This document shows positions 24,465 to 35,739 of a stretch of 64,000 nucleotides of DNA, in pieces. The notes beneath the pieces are model-generated. The model saw only the letters and a program-made list of their open reading frames with translations, did not search any database and was not told where the DNA came from. Origin of the DNA: Fragum whitleyi (taxonomy: Eukaryota > Mollusca > Bivalvia > Cardiida > Cardiidae); assembly GCA_948146395.1 (NCBI GenBank), contig OX411551.1:45294796-45358795 (forward strand). Reading direction: 5' to 3'. The translations under genes and the position numbers were made by a program. The number at the start of each line of letters is the position of its first letter. Position 1 is the stretch's first letter.

Positions 24465-25472
24465 TCAAATTAAGTTTAAATCCGTAGGTTTGTCACACTG
24501 CTCTTTCCCGAAAGCCCATTGAATCGTACTTTTTATTTGTTTTCTATATTTGTCCTGGTTGTTCATTCTTTCACAAAGTTCACACATCGCTCTTTGATAA
24601 ACTGTTTTGTAAGGAACAGAATAATACTCGTCCTTGCGTTTAAGCATGTCTGTATACAACTTCTCCGACCCACCTATTGTCTTCAAATACTCACCAAGCT
24701 CCTTGATAGATTTGAAATCATCAGTTGTTATAAATGTTCCGCTTGGAAACATACGCTTGGCGTCATTTTTGCGTCCACCTCGGACCACCATTATGCTATC
24801 ATAATCAAAGTTTCGGAATAACTTTTCTGTAAAATATTGGTTACACCGTGCATTTTCAAAGGCGAGATAAAACTTATAACTGTTAACTTGATCGAAGCAG
24901 TTATCCGAATCGTGTTGAAAACGAATACCACATCTCCAGGGCTTACCACAGTTTCCATAAGAGTCTAGATCTATATATCTCCTTAGGCGCCTAACGTATA
25001 TTTCCCTTTGAGAGCGAGTCGGACAGTGCGAGTGAACTATAAGCACAGATTTCTTTTTAGAACGAAATATTTTGCCATAATCTTTATTTAATGTTGAATT
25101 CACTCTTCTCCGAAATTCTCCGTACGGTAAGTGAATATCAGTATTGGATTTGTCATAAGTCATTGTCCAATTATAACCTGTAACCCAGCCACCCCTAGTC
25201 CATTGGGCACCTGTGTCATTAAAACAATCAGGGGCCTCGTGGGCAGAGAATATCCAGATTTGTCCAGGTTTGCGCTTGAAAAAATACTCTGGTTTCACCG
25301 CCCTTCCATCAAATATAACTGCGTCACTATAATTAGCATGCTCTGGTCCAAACCGCATATGGCAGTTAGAATACTCACAGGAATTGAAGCCAGCATAAAC
25401 AGCATCGTGCCAATATTTAATGTCGTATGGAATTTTATACCATGAAATGTTGTAGTGCCTAGAATATACGTT
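24465..25472 (-). CDS. Alpha-1,3-fucosyltransferase (GT10) paralogue, catalytic exon
   Basis: The exon runs from after an acceptor TTTATTTTCAG to a TGA and codes 335 residues in phase 0. It aligns along its whole length with the plus-strand exon at 9217: YNISW near the start, SCEYSNC, GQIWIFSAHEAP, NWTMTYD, NTDIHLPYGE, VHSHC, then YKFYLAFEN (exon residues 199-207) with C..Y.TEK and DYDSIMVVRGG. The family transfers fucose from GDP-fucose to glycans in the Golgi lumen. The upstream exon at 27157-27308 ends in phase 0 after an ATG codon, and gives a membrane anchor and stem to make about 386 or more residues, normal for this family. The two genes point towards each other and lie about 14 kb apart. 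Confidence 0.92.
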   Translation of the reverse strand, partial: NVYSRHYNISWYKIPYDIKYWHDAVYAGFNSCEYSNCHMRFGPEHANYSDAVIFDGRAVKPEYFFKRKPGQIWIFSAHEAPDCFNDTGAQWTRGGWVTGYNWTMTYDKSNTDIHLPYGEFRRRVNSTLNKDYGKIFRSKKKSVLIVHSHCPTRSQREIYVRRLRRYIDLDSYGNCGKPWRCGIRFQHDSDNCFDQVNSYKFYLAFENARCNQYFTEKLFRNFDYDSIMVVRGGRKNDAKRMFPSGTFITTDDFKSIKELGEYLKTIGGSEKLYTDMLKRKDEYYSVPYKTVYQRAMCELCERMNNQDKYRKQIKSTIQWAFGKEQCDKPTDLNLI

Positions 25473-26334
25473 CTGAAAATAAATATAATACTATAATCCA
25501 AGTTGGCATAAAACAGCCAAACAGCTAGTTACAATTATTTAACTCATGCTGCATGACGCGTTTTTAACAGCAACAACAACAACAAAAAAAATCGGCGTGT
25601 CACTTATTTACACACAAAGCGTTTTCATTACTTCCCTCTGAAAAAAAAGCGTTTTATATCCAAACTTATTTTTAAAACGGTATGCATAAAAGGCAGGGTT
25701 TAAGTGTAACGTCATCAAAATTGTGTCCCAAGGAATTATGAGTTGGGCTCATGGGGGTCCTTTCTTAGTTGTGTGGACGCCTGCTTTAAACAAGTACTTT
25801 TCTTCTTTTGAGCAATCCTCATTTTTGTGTAAATGTTAAATTTTCTCTGGATTCAGCTACATAAGGTATTGTATAGATATATACTTTTAGTATCAACTTC
25901 GGGGAAAAATGAAGACTGTCTTCAATTTATCTCTAAAGTTGATCCCCAGAGGGTCCTAAGATCACACATCAGAAAGTTTTGAGAGTCCTGGCCACTTATT
26001 TAAGAGTCTCAGACTCTCAAAACTGCCTTAAAACCTTGAAAGGCCGAGCACGTGACTAGACAAAATTCCTGTGTTCAATATAGAAGATACTGAAAAAATG
26101 TAAGGAACAATATTCCGATTTCAAAATATGATGAGTGCAAAACCGGATTACCATTTAAAAGATTCGTGCACGAAATTTTTGAAAATTTGAAAATAAACAT
26201 TTATTTATATGAAATAGTACAAGTTGTATATTTCGTGAATTTTTGGAGCCATTTTGGTCAGGATCAAAGTGAATATATAATCTAACATCGTTCCGAATTT
26301 GTCGTAAAGAGAGTTTCGATTAAACTAAATAATA

Positions 26335-26610
26335 TCCACAGGTGCTTTCTTTAGTTCTAGTGTACTGGTCAGAAGTTTCCAGGTTGTTGGCAAATGCAAA
26401 AAGAGCATCGCCAACGAATGCCTATGTACAAATGCACAAAAAGCATCTAGAGTTATCACCCTTAATAGTACATGTTGATAGTGAACATGTGTGCTTAGTT
26501 TCAAGTGAATACCTTTGGTTAATGCCAGAGATATCACAAAATGTCACAAAAAGTGACAGAAAAGAGATATCTCAAAAACGTGTTTGCAAGACGACGACGA
26601 TGACAACGTG
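26335..26610 (+). repeat. Dispersed repeat shared with 45440-45690
   Basis: Shared blocks are ACAGGTGCT, AAGCATCTAGAGTTATC(A)CCC, GATAGTGAACATGTGTGC and AGAGATATCACAAAATGT, in the same order. A short related piece, GATAGTGAACATGAAAGC, is near 46250. No coding potential was recognised. Confidence 0.6.
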
Positions 26611-26614
26611 ACTA

Positions 26615-27040
26615 TAGCAATGTCACTCAGGAACCCTCGGCGATTCTACGGAATAGATCTCGGGAATAATAAGGGCGCAGCCATGAAAACGCGTCATTTC
26701 GCACGTAGGTTTATATGACGTCACAAACATAAACGATCCCGCTAAGGATGACGTTGCATAAAAGAAAATCAACGAAAGAAGAATAATGGGCATATCATAA
26801 TTTGATAACAAAACGCGGTGTCTTACTGCGTTTTGTCATCAAATTATTATATGCACAAAAGATCTCGAAAGACGATCGCAAAGAATTAACAAAATGTGAT
26901 TTTCTTTATGCGTATGAACCGAAGTACCACTAGGAGCCGAATTACCTAAAAAATGACCCAAAATTACTACACTTACGTCCGAGGTACTTTTCAGTTTACG
27001 GAAAAGTCCGAGCGATGTTCTGAATGTGACAATGCCTTGG
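26615..27040. mobile_element. Palindromic MITE family P, intact copy
   Basis: Two arms meet at a central palindrome, TAATTTGATAACAAAACGC and its inverse GCGTTTTGTCATCAAATTA (26797-26850). The outer parts match 15265-15490 and 14330-14560 in inverse orientation. It shows the uninterrupted state of the copy at 14315-15495. Confidence 0.75.
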
Positions 27041-27156
27041 GTTTGCTCCGAAAACAGCCGAGCTCATACTAGCTTGATAAAGCGTTCCAATTCTTTCATA
27101 AATTCGGTATTCTACAGTCAGTATTTCAGTGTCCTCTTTACAGGACTATCACTTAC

Positions 27157-27308
27157 CATTTTATTGACCCTTAGTGCGCCCTGCATGTGATCAAGTATGT
27201 TTCCGGTCATGATATCTTTAACACGACTTAATGACTCGTATTTGTCGTAGACTCCCATCATGAGTACAGCAGAAACGAAAAATATAACAAACAATGACCG
27301 AGTAAACA
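27157..27308 (-). CDS. Fucosyltransferase membrane-anchor and stem exon
   Basis: The 152-bp exon lies between a strong acceptor (TTTATTTTTCAG) and the donor GTAAGT. It codes VFTRSLFVIFFVSAVLMMGVY, one hydrophobic segment after a basic residue as in Golgi type II proteins, then a charged stem ending GALRVNKM. Its phase (2 bases plus 50 codons, ending in phase 0) joins exactly to the catalytic exon at 25472. No ATG lies in frame before the hydrophobic segment in this exon or immediately upstream, so the initiator codon must be in a further upstream exon, beyond the LINE inserted at 27358. The internal methionines at MMGVY would lose the anchor. Confidence 0.75.
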
Positions 27309-27357
27309 CTGAAAAATAAAATGAAGATGATAGCGAAGGAATCAAAGTGTTGTAAAG

Positions 27358-29627
27358 AAAAGATCTTCTTTGGCTGACGCAAGTAAAAACCCAAAATCAT
27401 TTTGGTCTTTATTAAAAAACAGAAGCAACTCCTCAAATTTTGCTTACGAAAAAAATCTGATACCTCATCAAGAATGGATCACGTATTTCCAAGCTTTGTT
27501 ATTCAATGAAACTCAAGAATGCCGATTTATCACATATGACGATCCACAGTTTTTTAACACAGAAATGGACGAATTATTGAATAAACCTATAGCTCTTCAT
27601 GAGATACATAAGAGTATCAATAAATTAAAGCTAGGTAAAGCTCATGGAAAAGATGGTATACCAGCAGAATTTTATAAGAACACATCGCATATTATATCGC
27701 CTATATTAGTCATATTTTTTAATAAAATATTTGATACAGGAATTGTTCCAAAATCATGGTGTGAATCAATTATAAAGCCAATTTATAAATCTGGCTCTAA
27801 GAACGATCATAGTAATTATAGAGGAATATCCTTACTAAATGTTATATATAAGATATTTTCATCTATACTGAATGAACGCATCACAAAATGGATAAATGAT
27901 TTTAAAATATTAGATGAATGTCAAGCAGGCTTTAGAAGTGACTACTCAGCAATCGACCATATTTTTTGTCTACAAAGTATGATACAAAAATATATATCAC
28001 GGTCAAAGGGGAGATTCTATGTTCTTTATATTGACTTTGAAAAGGCTTTTGATTCTTTAAACCATAATAAAATATTCAAATGCCTTAATAAATATGGGAT
28101 AACAGGTAAATTTTTGCGTGTTTTAGCTTCAGTATATAATGACAGTGAGGCAAGTATTTTGATAAACTCAGAATTGACTTCCCATATCCGTTGTAATGTG
28201 GGTTTAAAGCAAGGTGATTTAATATCTCCGACAATCTTCAACATCTATATTAACGACATATGTCTGAAATTAAGACAAAAATGTTCCAATGGCATATTTA
28301 TTTCAAATAAAATTCCCAATATTTTATGCTTAATCTATGCAGATGATGTAGCAAATTGTGCAGATACCGTTGTAAATCTCCAACAGCAACTTAATGTCAT
28401 TGATGAGTTTTGTAGTGAAAACAACATGTCCGTAAAATTGAAAAAATCAGAAATAATTGTTTTTAGAAATGGTGGTCCCTTAAGAGAAAATGAAAAATGG
28501 TTTTATAGAGGCGAAAATATTCATGTTACTTCTTTCTACAAATACATGGGCGTCTTATTAACACCTAAATTATCATGGAGATTGACAAAGAACAAGTTAT
28601 CACTTCAGGCACAAAAATCTGTTAACCAAATTAAACTTTTTCAAAAACCGTTCGGAAAATTTAGATACAGGGAATATTTTAAAATTTTTGATTCCATGGT
28701 TACTCCGATTCTGACTTATGGTGCAGAAATCTGGGGAAATGAGATATCCGAAGTAATTGAACATGTTCATTATAAATACTGCAAGGATTTTTTAGGCCTA
28801 AGATCGACAACAAATAACTCAATGGCTATTGATGAATGTGGAAGGTTCCCAATAGCAATTCATTATCACGTAAAATTCGTTAAATACTGGATAAGACTTA
28901 TTCGCATGGATTTGCACAGATACCCCAAAAAATTGTTACCAGATGCTTAAATCTCAAGATGATATTGGAAGAATTAACTGGGTTACTAACATAAGAATAT
29001 TTCTATTTAGTTATGGGTTTGGTTTTGTTTGGCTTTCTCAGGATGTTGGAAATGAGACACAATTTATAAACGAACTTAAACAGAGAATTAAAGACTGCTA
29101 TCAACAAATATGGCATAGTGAGATCGCCAACTCTTCGAAATGTGACTTTTATAAAAATGTGAAAAGTTTATTAAACGTGGAAAGATATATAGAGATTGAT
29201 TTACCATTTTATTACAAATATGCTCTGTCTCAATTTAGGTGTTCTAATTTCAAGCTAAACATTGAAATTGGCCGTCATTATAATGTTAACAGAGAAGACA
29301 GAATATGCCTTTTCTGTTTTTTACAAAAAGACTCTTATGTTTTAGAGGATGAGTATCATGTACTTTTTATCTGTGAGAAATTTCAGGACATAAGACAGAT
29401 TTACTTACTAAATTGGTTTTCTGGGATTGCTAGCAAAGAGAATTTCTTCTCCATTTTCAAAACTGATAACATTGTTGTTCTAAAGAGATTGGCTCTATAT
29501 GTATTTAAACTGAAGCAAATGATATCCAATAATGACAGCGCATAACAAAGTAAATTGCTATTGTTGTATATTGATTGTATTGTGGGCCGGAGGCCTTATA
29601 TTCAGAAATAAAATATATTGTATTGTA
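27358..29627 (+). mobile_element. 5'-truncated non-LTR retrotransposon (LINE)
   Basis: The element is flanked by an 8-bp duplication TTGTAAAG at 27350-27357 and 29628-29635. The 3' tail is a TTGTA/TATTG repeat after AATAAAATATATTG, without long poly-A. The 5' end starts within the protein, with no endonuclease domain. It sits antisense in the upstream part of the fucosyltransferase gene, with its truncated end 49 bp from the acceptor of the anchor exon. Confidence 0.85.
27370..29545 (+). pseudogene. LINE reverse transcriptase and C-terminal domain, broken by a frameshift
   Basis: The reverse transcriptase domain shows GKAHGKDGIPAEFYK, NYRGISLLNVIYKI, FYVLYIDFEKAFDSL with the first catalytic Asp, LKQGDLISPTIFNIYIND, and the YADD box at about 28340. 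The C-terminal region has CLFCF and EDEYHVLFICEKF, a Cys/His motif common in non-LTR elements. There is no start codon at the 5' end. Near 28926-28950 the frame changes at a run of six A residues after CCCC, and the second part continues from 28943. Synthesis of an active enzyme from this copy is unlikely. The exact LINE clade is not assigned. Confidence 0.85.
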
Positions 29628-29635
29628 TTGTAAAG

Positions 29636-30020
29636 GACAAAGCGAATCAAAGTGCTGTACATAATGGACTAAGTGAATCAAAGTGCTGTATAATGAATAC
29701 AGCTAATCAAAGTGCTACGATGAATAAAGCGAATCAAAGTAATGAATTGGACTAAGTTTTGTTTTCTGGGAGTGTATATGTGGTTTTTTTCTTTTTTATG
29801 TGAGGGATGTTATTGTTGTTAGTGTTTTGAAATAGACTTTAAAGGTTATATCTTACGTCAAAGATATATGTTTTCGTCATTCCTTATTAGTGTTGTCAAA
29901 TTCTAAGCGGAAAATGTTATTTGAAGCTAGGGTCGAGTTTGAACGACGCTTTAACAAACTTACCCTGTAGATGTTTCTTTATAATCATTCTCCGTGAAAT
30001 TGATATCTGAAATAGAAATA
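29636..30020. other. Gene-free stretch with a short AATCAAAGTGCT repeat
   Basis: The motif GCGAATCAAAGTGCTGTA or variants occurs four times between 29640 and 29745, and once on the other side of the LINE (27332-27353). This confirms that both sides were contiguous before the insertion. Confidence 0.6.
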
Positions 30021-30345
30021 TATAATACGTACATAGTGTTTTGTATGAATAAAAATATCTAACGAGGTTATGAGAATTGAAAATTGTCGAGGCTCTGCCG
30101 AGACAATTATCAATTATCTCAACCGAGTTAGATATTTTTCATGCGATACACTAAGTACGTATTATATTTATCTTAAACCTCTATTTGTCTTGTTTTCTTC
30201 GATATTTCTAACTGAAATGCAAGTTTCTACAAATAACCACATTATATCATTGTTCTAAAAATAACTATGTGATATCATAAAAAATATCATACGGGATGTT
30301 ATCACACGGATATCTGCATAGTTATAAGATAAATTTTGTTAACTC
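30020..30345. mobile_element. MITE family M, copy 1
   Basis: An inner inverted repeat pairs TAATACGTACATAGTGTTTTGTATGAA...ATATCTAACGAGGTT with AACCGAGTTAGATAT...ACACTAAGTACGTATTA (about 30025-30168). The remainder, to ATATCATACGGG and CACGGATATCTGCATAGTTATAAG, is shared with the inverse copy at 57530-57852 and a partial copy at 59715-59850. Confidence 0.75.
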
Positions 30346-30504
30346 TTTGAAACAGAGGAAATTGGAGGAGTAGTCATGAAATACCGATTTTTTTTTAAAA
30401 CGTTTCATCGACGAATAGATAAATGTAAGATTTTGCCATGTAGAAAGTTTTTTTTTCTATTTTCTTATTTCGTTTTGATTTTTTTTGTTTGTTTGTGTTA
30501 TTTT

Positions 30505-30836
30505 TCAATGAGTAGTTATACATATAACACGTTTTAAGGCGCCTAATCCAATATGTCTCTTGCGATTTGCGTTGTTTGTCGGACCATCTCGGGTTTGCTT
30601 CAATGCAGCACAGGACAACATCGTTGAGTGGCCGGCTTCGTTAAAATGTTCTGCAACGGGAGACCTATTGATACTGCGGGTTTTCCTGCCAGATCGGTGC
30701 AAATGCATGCGCTAATTGATCTGTTACTTCTTGGTTTCGCCGACACATTTTTGTTGCATACAGTGCATGGCATGAGGTAAACAATTATTAGAAGTTTTGA
30801 AATTGTATAAACCTCTAATTGTGGAAACAGCAACAA
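30505..30836 (-). pseudogene. GIY-YIG endonuclease relic, probably Penelope-like element
   Basis: On the minus strand the order is VYLMPCTVCNK, then VGETK, then HRSGRKTRS and NRSPVAEHFNEAGHS. The pieces lie in different frames with at least two stops between. VYL...C..C...(Y)VGET...R...H followed by P(V)AEHFN..GHS is the signature seen in GIY-YIG nucleases at the C terminus of Penelope-like retroelements. The reverse transcriptase part is not seen. Frameshifts show that it is dead. Confidence 0.65.
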
Positions 30837-31926
30837 GAAGCGGCTTGAAAGTATGCGTTTCGTGCATGATAATGAAATCTCACTTCATGGCTATGATGGT
30901 CCTAGATCGCTCACCTGAGGCACTTTGACCCCTGAGACATCACATTAATTAAATAGGCAGATGTCAACAAGGAGATAACATAAGATCAATACTATGGAAT
31001 GTTTGCCGCCAAGAGCAAGAAAAATATGCCTTTTCGCTCTTTGATTCTATATAAAAAGGGATGCATCTGGGCGGAGCCCAAATGTGACCCCAGGGTCTTG
31101 ATATGAACAAACTTGGTAGAGGTCCACTAGATGATGCTACATACAAAATATAAAAGCTGTCTGACATCTGGTTTCAGAGAAGAAGATAGTTGAAGATTTT
31201 CCTATTTTCACCCATTGTGCTCAGGTGAGCTAAATGGGATGTGCCTTGTTGGAGCCAAGATATAATCCCAGGGTCTTGATATGAACAGACTTGATAGAGG
31301 TTAAGTAGATAATGCTACATACCAAATATGAAAGCTGTCTGCCATCTGGTTTTAGAAAAGAAGATTTTTGAAGATTTTCCTTTTTTACCCTTCGTGCTCA
31401 GAAGAGCTAAAAGGGATGCGCCCGGGCAAAGCCCAAATATGACCCCAGGGTTTTGATATGAACAAACTTGGTAGAGGTCCACTAGATGATGCTACATACC
31501 AAATATGAAAGCTGTCTGCCTTCTGATGTCAGAGAAGAAGATTTTTTAAAGATTTTCGCTCTTTGATTCTATGTAAAAAGGGTTGCGCCCGGGCCAAGCC
31601 CAAATATAACCCTAGGGTCTTGATTGCAAACTTGGTAGAGGTCTACTAGTCGATTCTACATACCAAATATTAAAGCTGTCTGCCATCTGGTTTCAGAGAA
31701 GAAGATTTTTTAAGATTTTCCTATTTTCACCCTTTTCGTAAAGGGTTAAGGGAAAGTCAAGGGTTGACCCAAGTTACACCCCTGCCAAGTTTCATCAAGC
31801 TTGGCCCACTGGTTTAGGAGAAGAAGATGTTTAAAGAAAGTGTGGACGACGCACGACGGACGACGCACGACGGACATTGTACGACCACAATAGCTCACCT
31901 TGGGCACTTTGTGCTCAGGTGAGCTA
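30831..31926 (+). mobile_element. Pearl-like tandem-repeat element A
   Basis: Starts AACAAGAAGC, then TCGCTCACCTGAGG. The body has four or five units of about 180 bp, each with CCCAGGGTCTTGATATGAACAAACTTGG and CATACCAAATATGAAAGCTGTCTGCC. A GACGCACGACGGACGACG tract and a 3' stem-loop follow, AGCTCACCTTGGGCAC-TTT-GTGCTCAGGTGAGCT, then AAAA. The layout of head motif, tandem core, ACGG-type tract, hairpin and A-run resembles the pearl elements of bivalves; the name is inference. Confidence 0.75.
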
Positions 31927-32446
31927 AAAAGATGAGTCTCTATTTATCAACAACACTCCCACAAAACACACCCAACAACCCTCTGCAATTTCGCTCTCCA
32001 ATCCCCAAGATCTCGGCACAGTAGGCAATTTATTTTCGATACCAAGCTCAAAAGATGATGGTTGAAAATACCCCAAAAATAAATGCAAAAGTACGTGGTA
32101 TCCAACCAAGCAATTCTAAATGCTAGAAATCTATCAAATTGATTTATTCCGCCAGAAGTATAAAATGATCATTAAATGAATGATGAAGTAATTATCTTGG
32201 TAAAGAAATAGAAATGATTTACGTTTTGGAGATTCTTCCGATTTTTCTCTATAAGGTTTAACAAATAAGATATGAGGACATTGTTTTTCCAAGTTCTTGG
32301 ATGTATGCAACAAACAAAAAAAAAAATGCATTTAAGTAATGAGCCAACAGAGGCGCCGACGACATGGTTACAATCGTACCAGGTAACTAGGGTTGTTTCC
32401 AGGAAATGCTGCACTAAATCGGGAATAGAAAATGAATTGATTGAGC

Positions 32447-32804
32447 AGGGTTCGACACTAAGGGGAGTCCGAGACTCCTTGTTTACCAGGTGGACTCCTT
32501 TGATTTGCAAGTAAGGAGTCTGCTGGACTCTAAGGGTTGAAAGGAAATGTTTTGAAAAACAGATGCACAAAATTTGTTGAAGAAAACATTTGCTTGCATC
32601 CTGTATAATTTCGAGAAAAAACAACTCTTCTTTGGTAGACCATCGTGGAAAAGAAGAAATTGCTTATAACCAGCAATTTCTACTTTTCCAGAATGTTCTC
32701 CCATTATGAAAATTTGGAATCCTTACTTTGAGCTTGGACTCCTTGATTTCATGTGTTAGTAGTCCAATTGATTCCTAGATCTCAGGAGTTAGTGTCGACC
32801 CCTG
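32447..32804. mobile_element. Hairpin-cored MITE, family R copy 2
   Basis: Ends CAGGGTTCGACACTAA and TTAGTGTCGACCCCTG are inverse. The core hairpin AAGAAGAAATTGCTTATAACCAGCAATTTCTACTTTT is at 32650-32688. Several inverse GGACTCC/GGAGTC repeats lie in the arms. Confidence 0.8.
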
Positions 32805-32819
32805 TTGATTGGGATGAGC

Positions 32820-34000
32820 GAGTTTTGAATGAAATAAAAGGGATAATATAAGATCGATAATTTCGTCCAATATTTTTGCGTTTTGGGTCATTGAAGTAAA
32901 TGATTTTTGCATTGAATGGGGCGCTGAGCTGGAGATCTAGAAAGGGAGTTCAAACCAATCCCACCCTCTGTCCTAATAATCTCCCAATTTTGTTTGGTAA
33001 AAGTATTGAATGGTAGAAAACGATCATTCTATATATACACATTTAACCTCGAACAAGAACTGTTCTATTGAACATTGTTCCCTTTTTTACGACAATCTTG
33101 AAAAATTTATCAGTAAAGGTGTATTATCAAAACTGAGCTAAGGGAATCTATATGAATATAGATTTCACAGTTCACCGCACAAAAGCTACCTATAGCCGAG
33201 CTTATTCAATCTTTGTTGTATTTACAAGGTTTTGATCGCTCATCAACGCCATTGTCTCACAACATTCTAAGAATATCGAAATGGATATTTAATTTGATCG
33301 ATTTGAAGTAAAAAAAAAACCATCGACTTCCGCAAACTATTTACATGTACATATCGATTTGCCCTAAGCTATTGTTCTTTAATTGATTATTATTGATCAA
33401 CCCTTTAAACGAAATTGTGAGTAGCTAGTAATTTCTAAATATTTACGGCCTGTGTTTCTTAGCATTATTTTCAAATCCCGTCGAAATTCGCAGCATAAAT
33501 CGGTCCACATTTTTCAAGAGTTTATATACATGTATTTTGTCATAAACGGTAAACAACATTGTGAAATTGACAAGGTGAATAAATTTGGCAAGATTTTGTA
33601 ATGAAATTTAAAAAGTGCGATAAACAGTTCTGAATGGAGTAAAAAGGGATAATTAAGATAGACAATTGCGTCCAAATTAGCTTTATTTTATTACCTCCAT
33701 GTTTTCTACTTACTTTTCTTTTTATATGTCGTCACGGACGAAGATATTTATACTCACGAGCAATGAAAACGCACCACCTGATTTTTTTTCTCAAATATTT
33801 ATTTAATGTATCAAAACTTCAGACATGAATATTACCAATCTTAATACATTTGTAATGGACCATTTACTACACAATATTGTTAGAGTAAGCTCAGAAACGG
33901 TCGAAGGTTTTTGAGCCTATGACTTATATATAGTTCTATAGAATGATCACTCTTAATTCAGGAAATGAACAAAAGATGAAGTGCTTTGACTCGGGTCTAC
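32820..34000. other. Gene-free stretch with foldback-repeat arms
   Basis: Degenerate arms of the GAATGA-rich family lie at 32820-32960 and 33540-33660. No supported exon. Confidence 0.5.
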
Positions 34001-34034
34001 CTGCGCAGCTAGCACAGTCTCACGGGGTTCGATC

Positions 34035-34180
34035 CGTAATAGTTCCGAAACGTTTCGGAACGCATTATCTTTCACAATTTAACAGATGTTTTCTAATGAT
34101 AATCATTAGGAAACCTCGGTTAACATTGTTAAAGAATATATGGTCCGAAATGTTGTGGAACTATTGCGGGTCCACTACCT
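34035..34180. mobile_element. MITE family T, copy 2
   Basis: The right end is GCGGGTCCACTACC. The interior TTTTCTAATGATAATCATTAGGAAACCTCGGTTAACATTG matches 23795-23835 and 60800-60850. The left terminus is degenerate (CCGTAATAGTTCCGAAACG is still recognisable). Confidence 0.7.
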
Positions 34181-34335
34181 TGAATAACAATTCCTAGATC
34201 GCCCCTTTTTTGATTGACGAGTCATGTTTTATTATTTTTTTTCTGGCCTTCTCTAATATCGGTCACCAGACTAGAATTTTCAAACCAAATTTTCTCTTCA
34301 AACACTAGACGACTACCGATTATATTTGCACACAT

Positions 34336-35656
34336 TTAAGGTAACTGCAGACAGATAACATGGTCTAATTTTCGACTTTCTTAAAATCTCACAATATTTT
34401 CTGAGATTTATATTTGAAGTGTGGGAATTAGCGAACACGCAGTGGCAAGGGTCTGAAGCTCGTTCGTTTGACGTCGTGACGTCATCAAGGGGCCAACCCC
34501 TTTTCGACCCGCCAAAATCATTATTTGCAAATATTTTTAGAATTAATCAGCCGATTGTCACAAAAAAAGTTTCATTTTGTATGTCCAAGAACGCCCGAGC
34601 TATTCGTTTAATTTCTGTGCACATTCAAATAGAAAAATAGGCCCGAAACGCCAACTATTTTGCGAATTCTAAGAATTGACGTTCCTCTTTTCATTTCATT
34701 TTTTTGTAAATAAGTAGAGATTTCATAAAATTTCGTCCGTTGACCTATGCTATTTTTTTTGTTGTTGTTGTTTTGTTTTTTTTGTAGCGAAAAGAATATG
34801 CTTTGTAATAATCAAATAAAAAATGATATGTTTTCGGGTTAGATTTTTTTATTAAATTCGATTTTGTAAAGTTTTTGGAACAGTTTTCGTCCAATTGGAC
34901 GTCGCACAAAAACCATCGGTACTATGCTTATTGGGCGACAATCTCCGTGCAATAACGTATTCTAAAATATTTGAAATTAAGCTTTATCGTAAAATATATG
35001 ATTCAAAAGTATCTAATCTGAATGTGATTTTAAGAAATACAAAAATTCACTTAAGTTTTATGCATTTAAAAAGACAGCTTTTGTGAACATTTTGCGCGAC
35101 GTTGAAATATCTTTTAATTTGCGATATCTTCGCGGAGTGGAATTTTACAAAAAAAATCTAACCCGAAGAGACATGGTTTTTATTTCAAATTTCTTCAGCG
35201 GAATGGTTTGACAGCAACATATCTAAATTTCAGCATAAGTCACCGGACAAATTTTCGAGAAAAAAATGCAATATTTCCAGTGACTGTACTCGAAAACAGC
35301 AACGCAGAAGGCATTAACATTTAAAACGTTACACTTAATTGTATTTCTTACTCTTATATCTTCACATCAATAAAACATAACACCAGACGTCATTAAACAA
35401 AGCAAATGGCGTTTTCAGGATGAAAATCGGTCTATTGTTTCCGAAAAAATGGACAATTACTGATTTTGCTCCCTAAAAAAGGGTCGGCCCCTTAATGACG
35501 TCATGACGTCAACTCTACGTTATGAAATTCCTTTATTTGACCGAAATATGAAAGCGGGTACTTCAAAGGTCAGTTTAATCGCATTACGCATGATTTGTAG
35601 ACAATTTAAAATTTGGACCTAAAATGGCCCTCAATGTGTCCGCAGTTACCTTAAGT
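34336..35656. mobile_element. 1.3 kb inverted-repeat element
   Basis: Terminal inverted repeats are TTAAGGTAACTGCAGACA and TGTCCGCAGTTACCTTAA. A second inverted pair lies further in: TTGACGTCGTGACGTCATCAAGGGG (34468-34492) and CCCCTTAATGACGTCATGACGTCAA (35488-35512), with GGCCAACCCCTTTT and its counterpart beyond. No transposase frame is seen, so it is a non-autonomous DNA transposon. Confidence 0.8.
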
Positions 35657-35739
35657 GAGTGATCAAAGGCCAAATTGCTATACCTATATAGAGAAAATTG
35701 ACCTTTGATCACTAAATAAAACGTGTACATCTGAAGTTG

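Larger units (their letters stand above)
25473..27156 (-). other. Intron of the second fucosyltransferase gene
   Basis: Bounded by GTAAGTGATAG at the 27156 side and TTTATTTTCAG at the 25473 side, about 1.68 kb. It contains a dispersed repeat (26335-26610) and a complete family P palindromic MITE (26615-27040). Confidence 0.8.
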
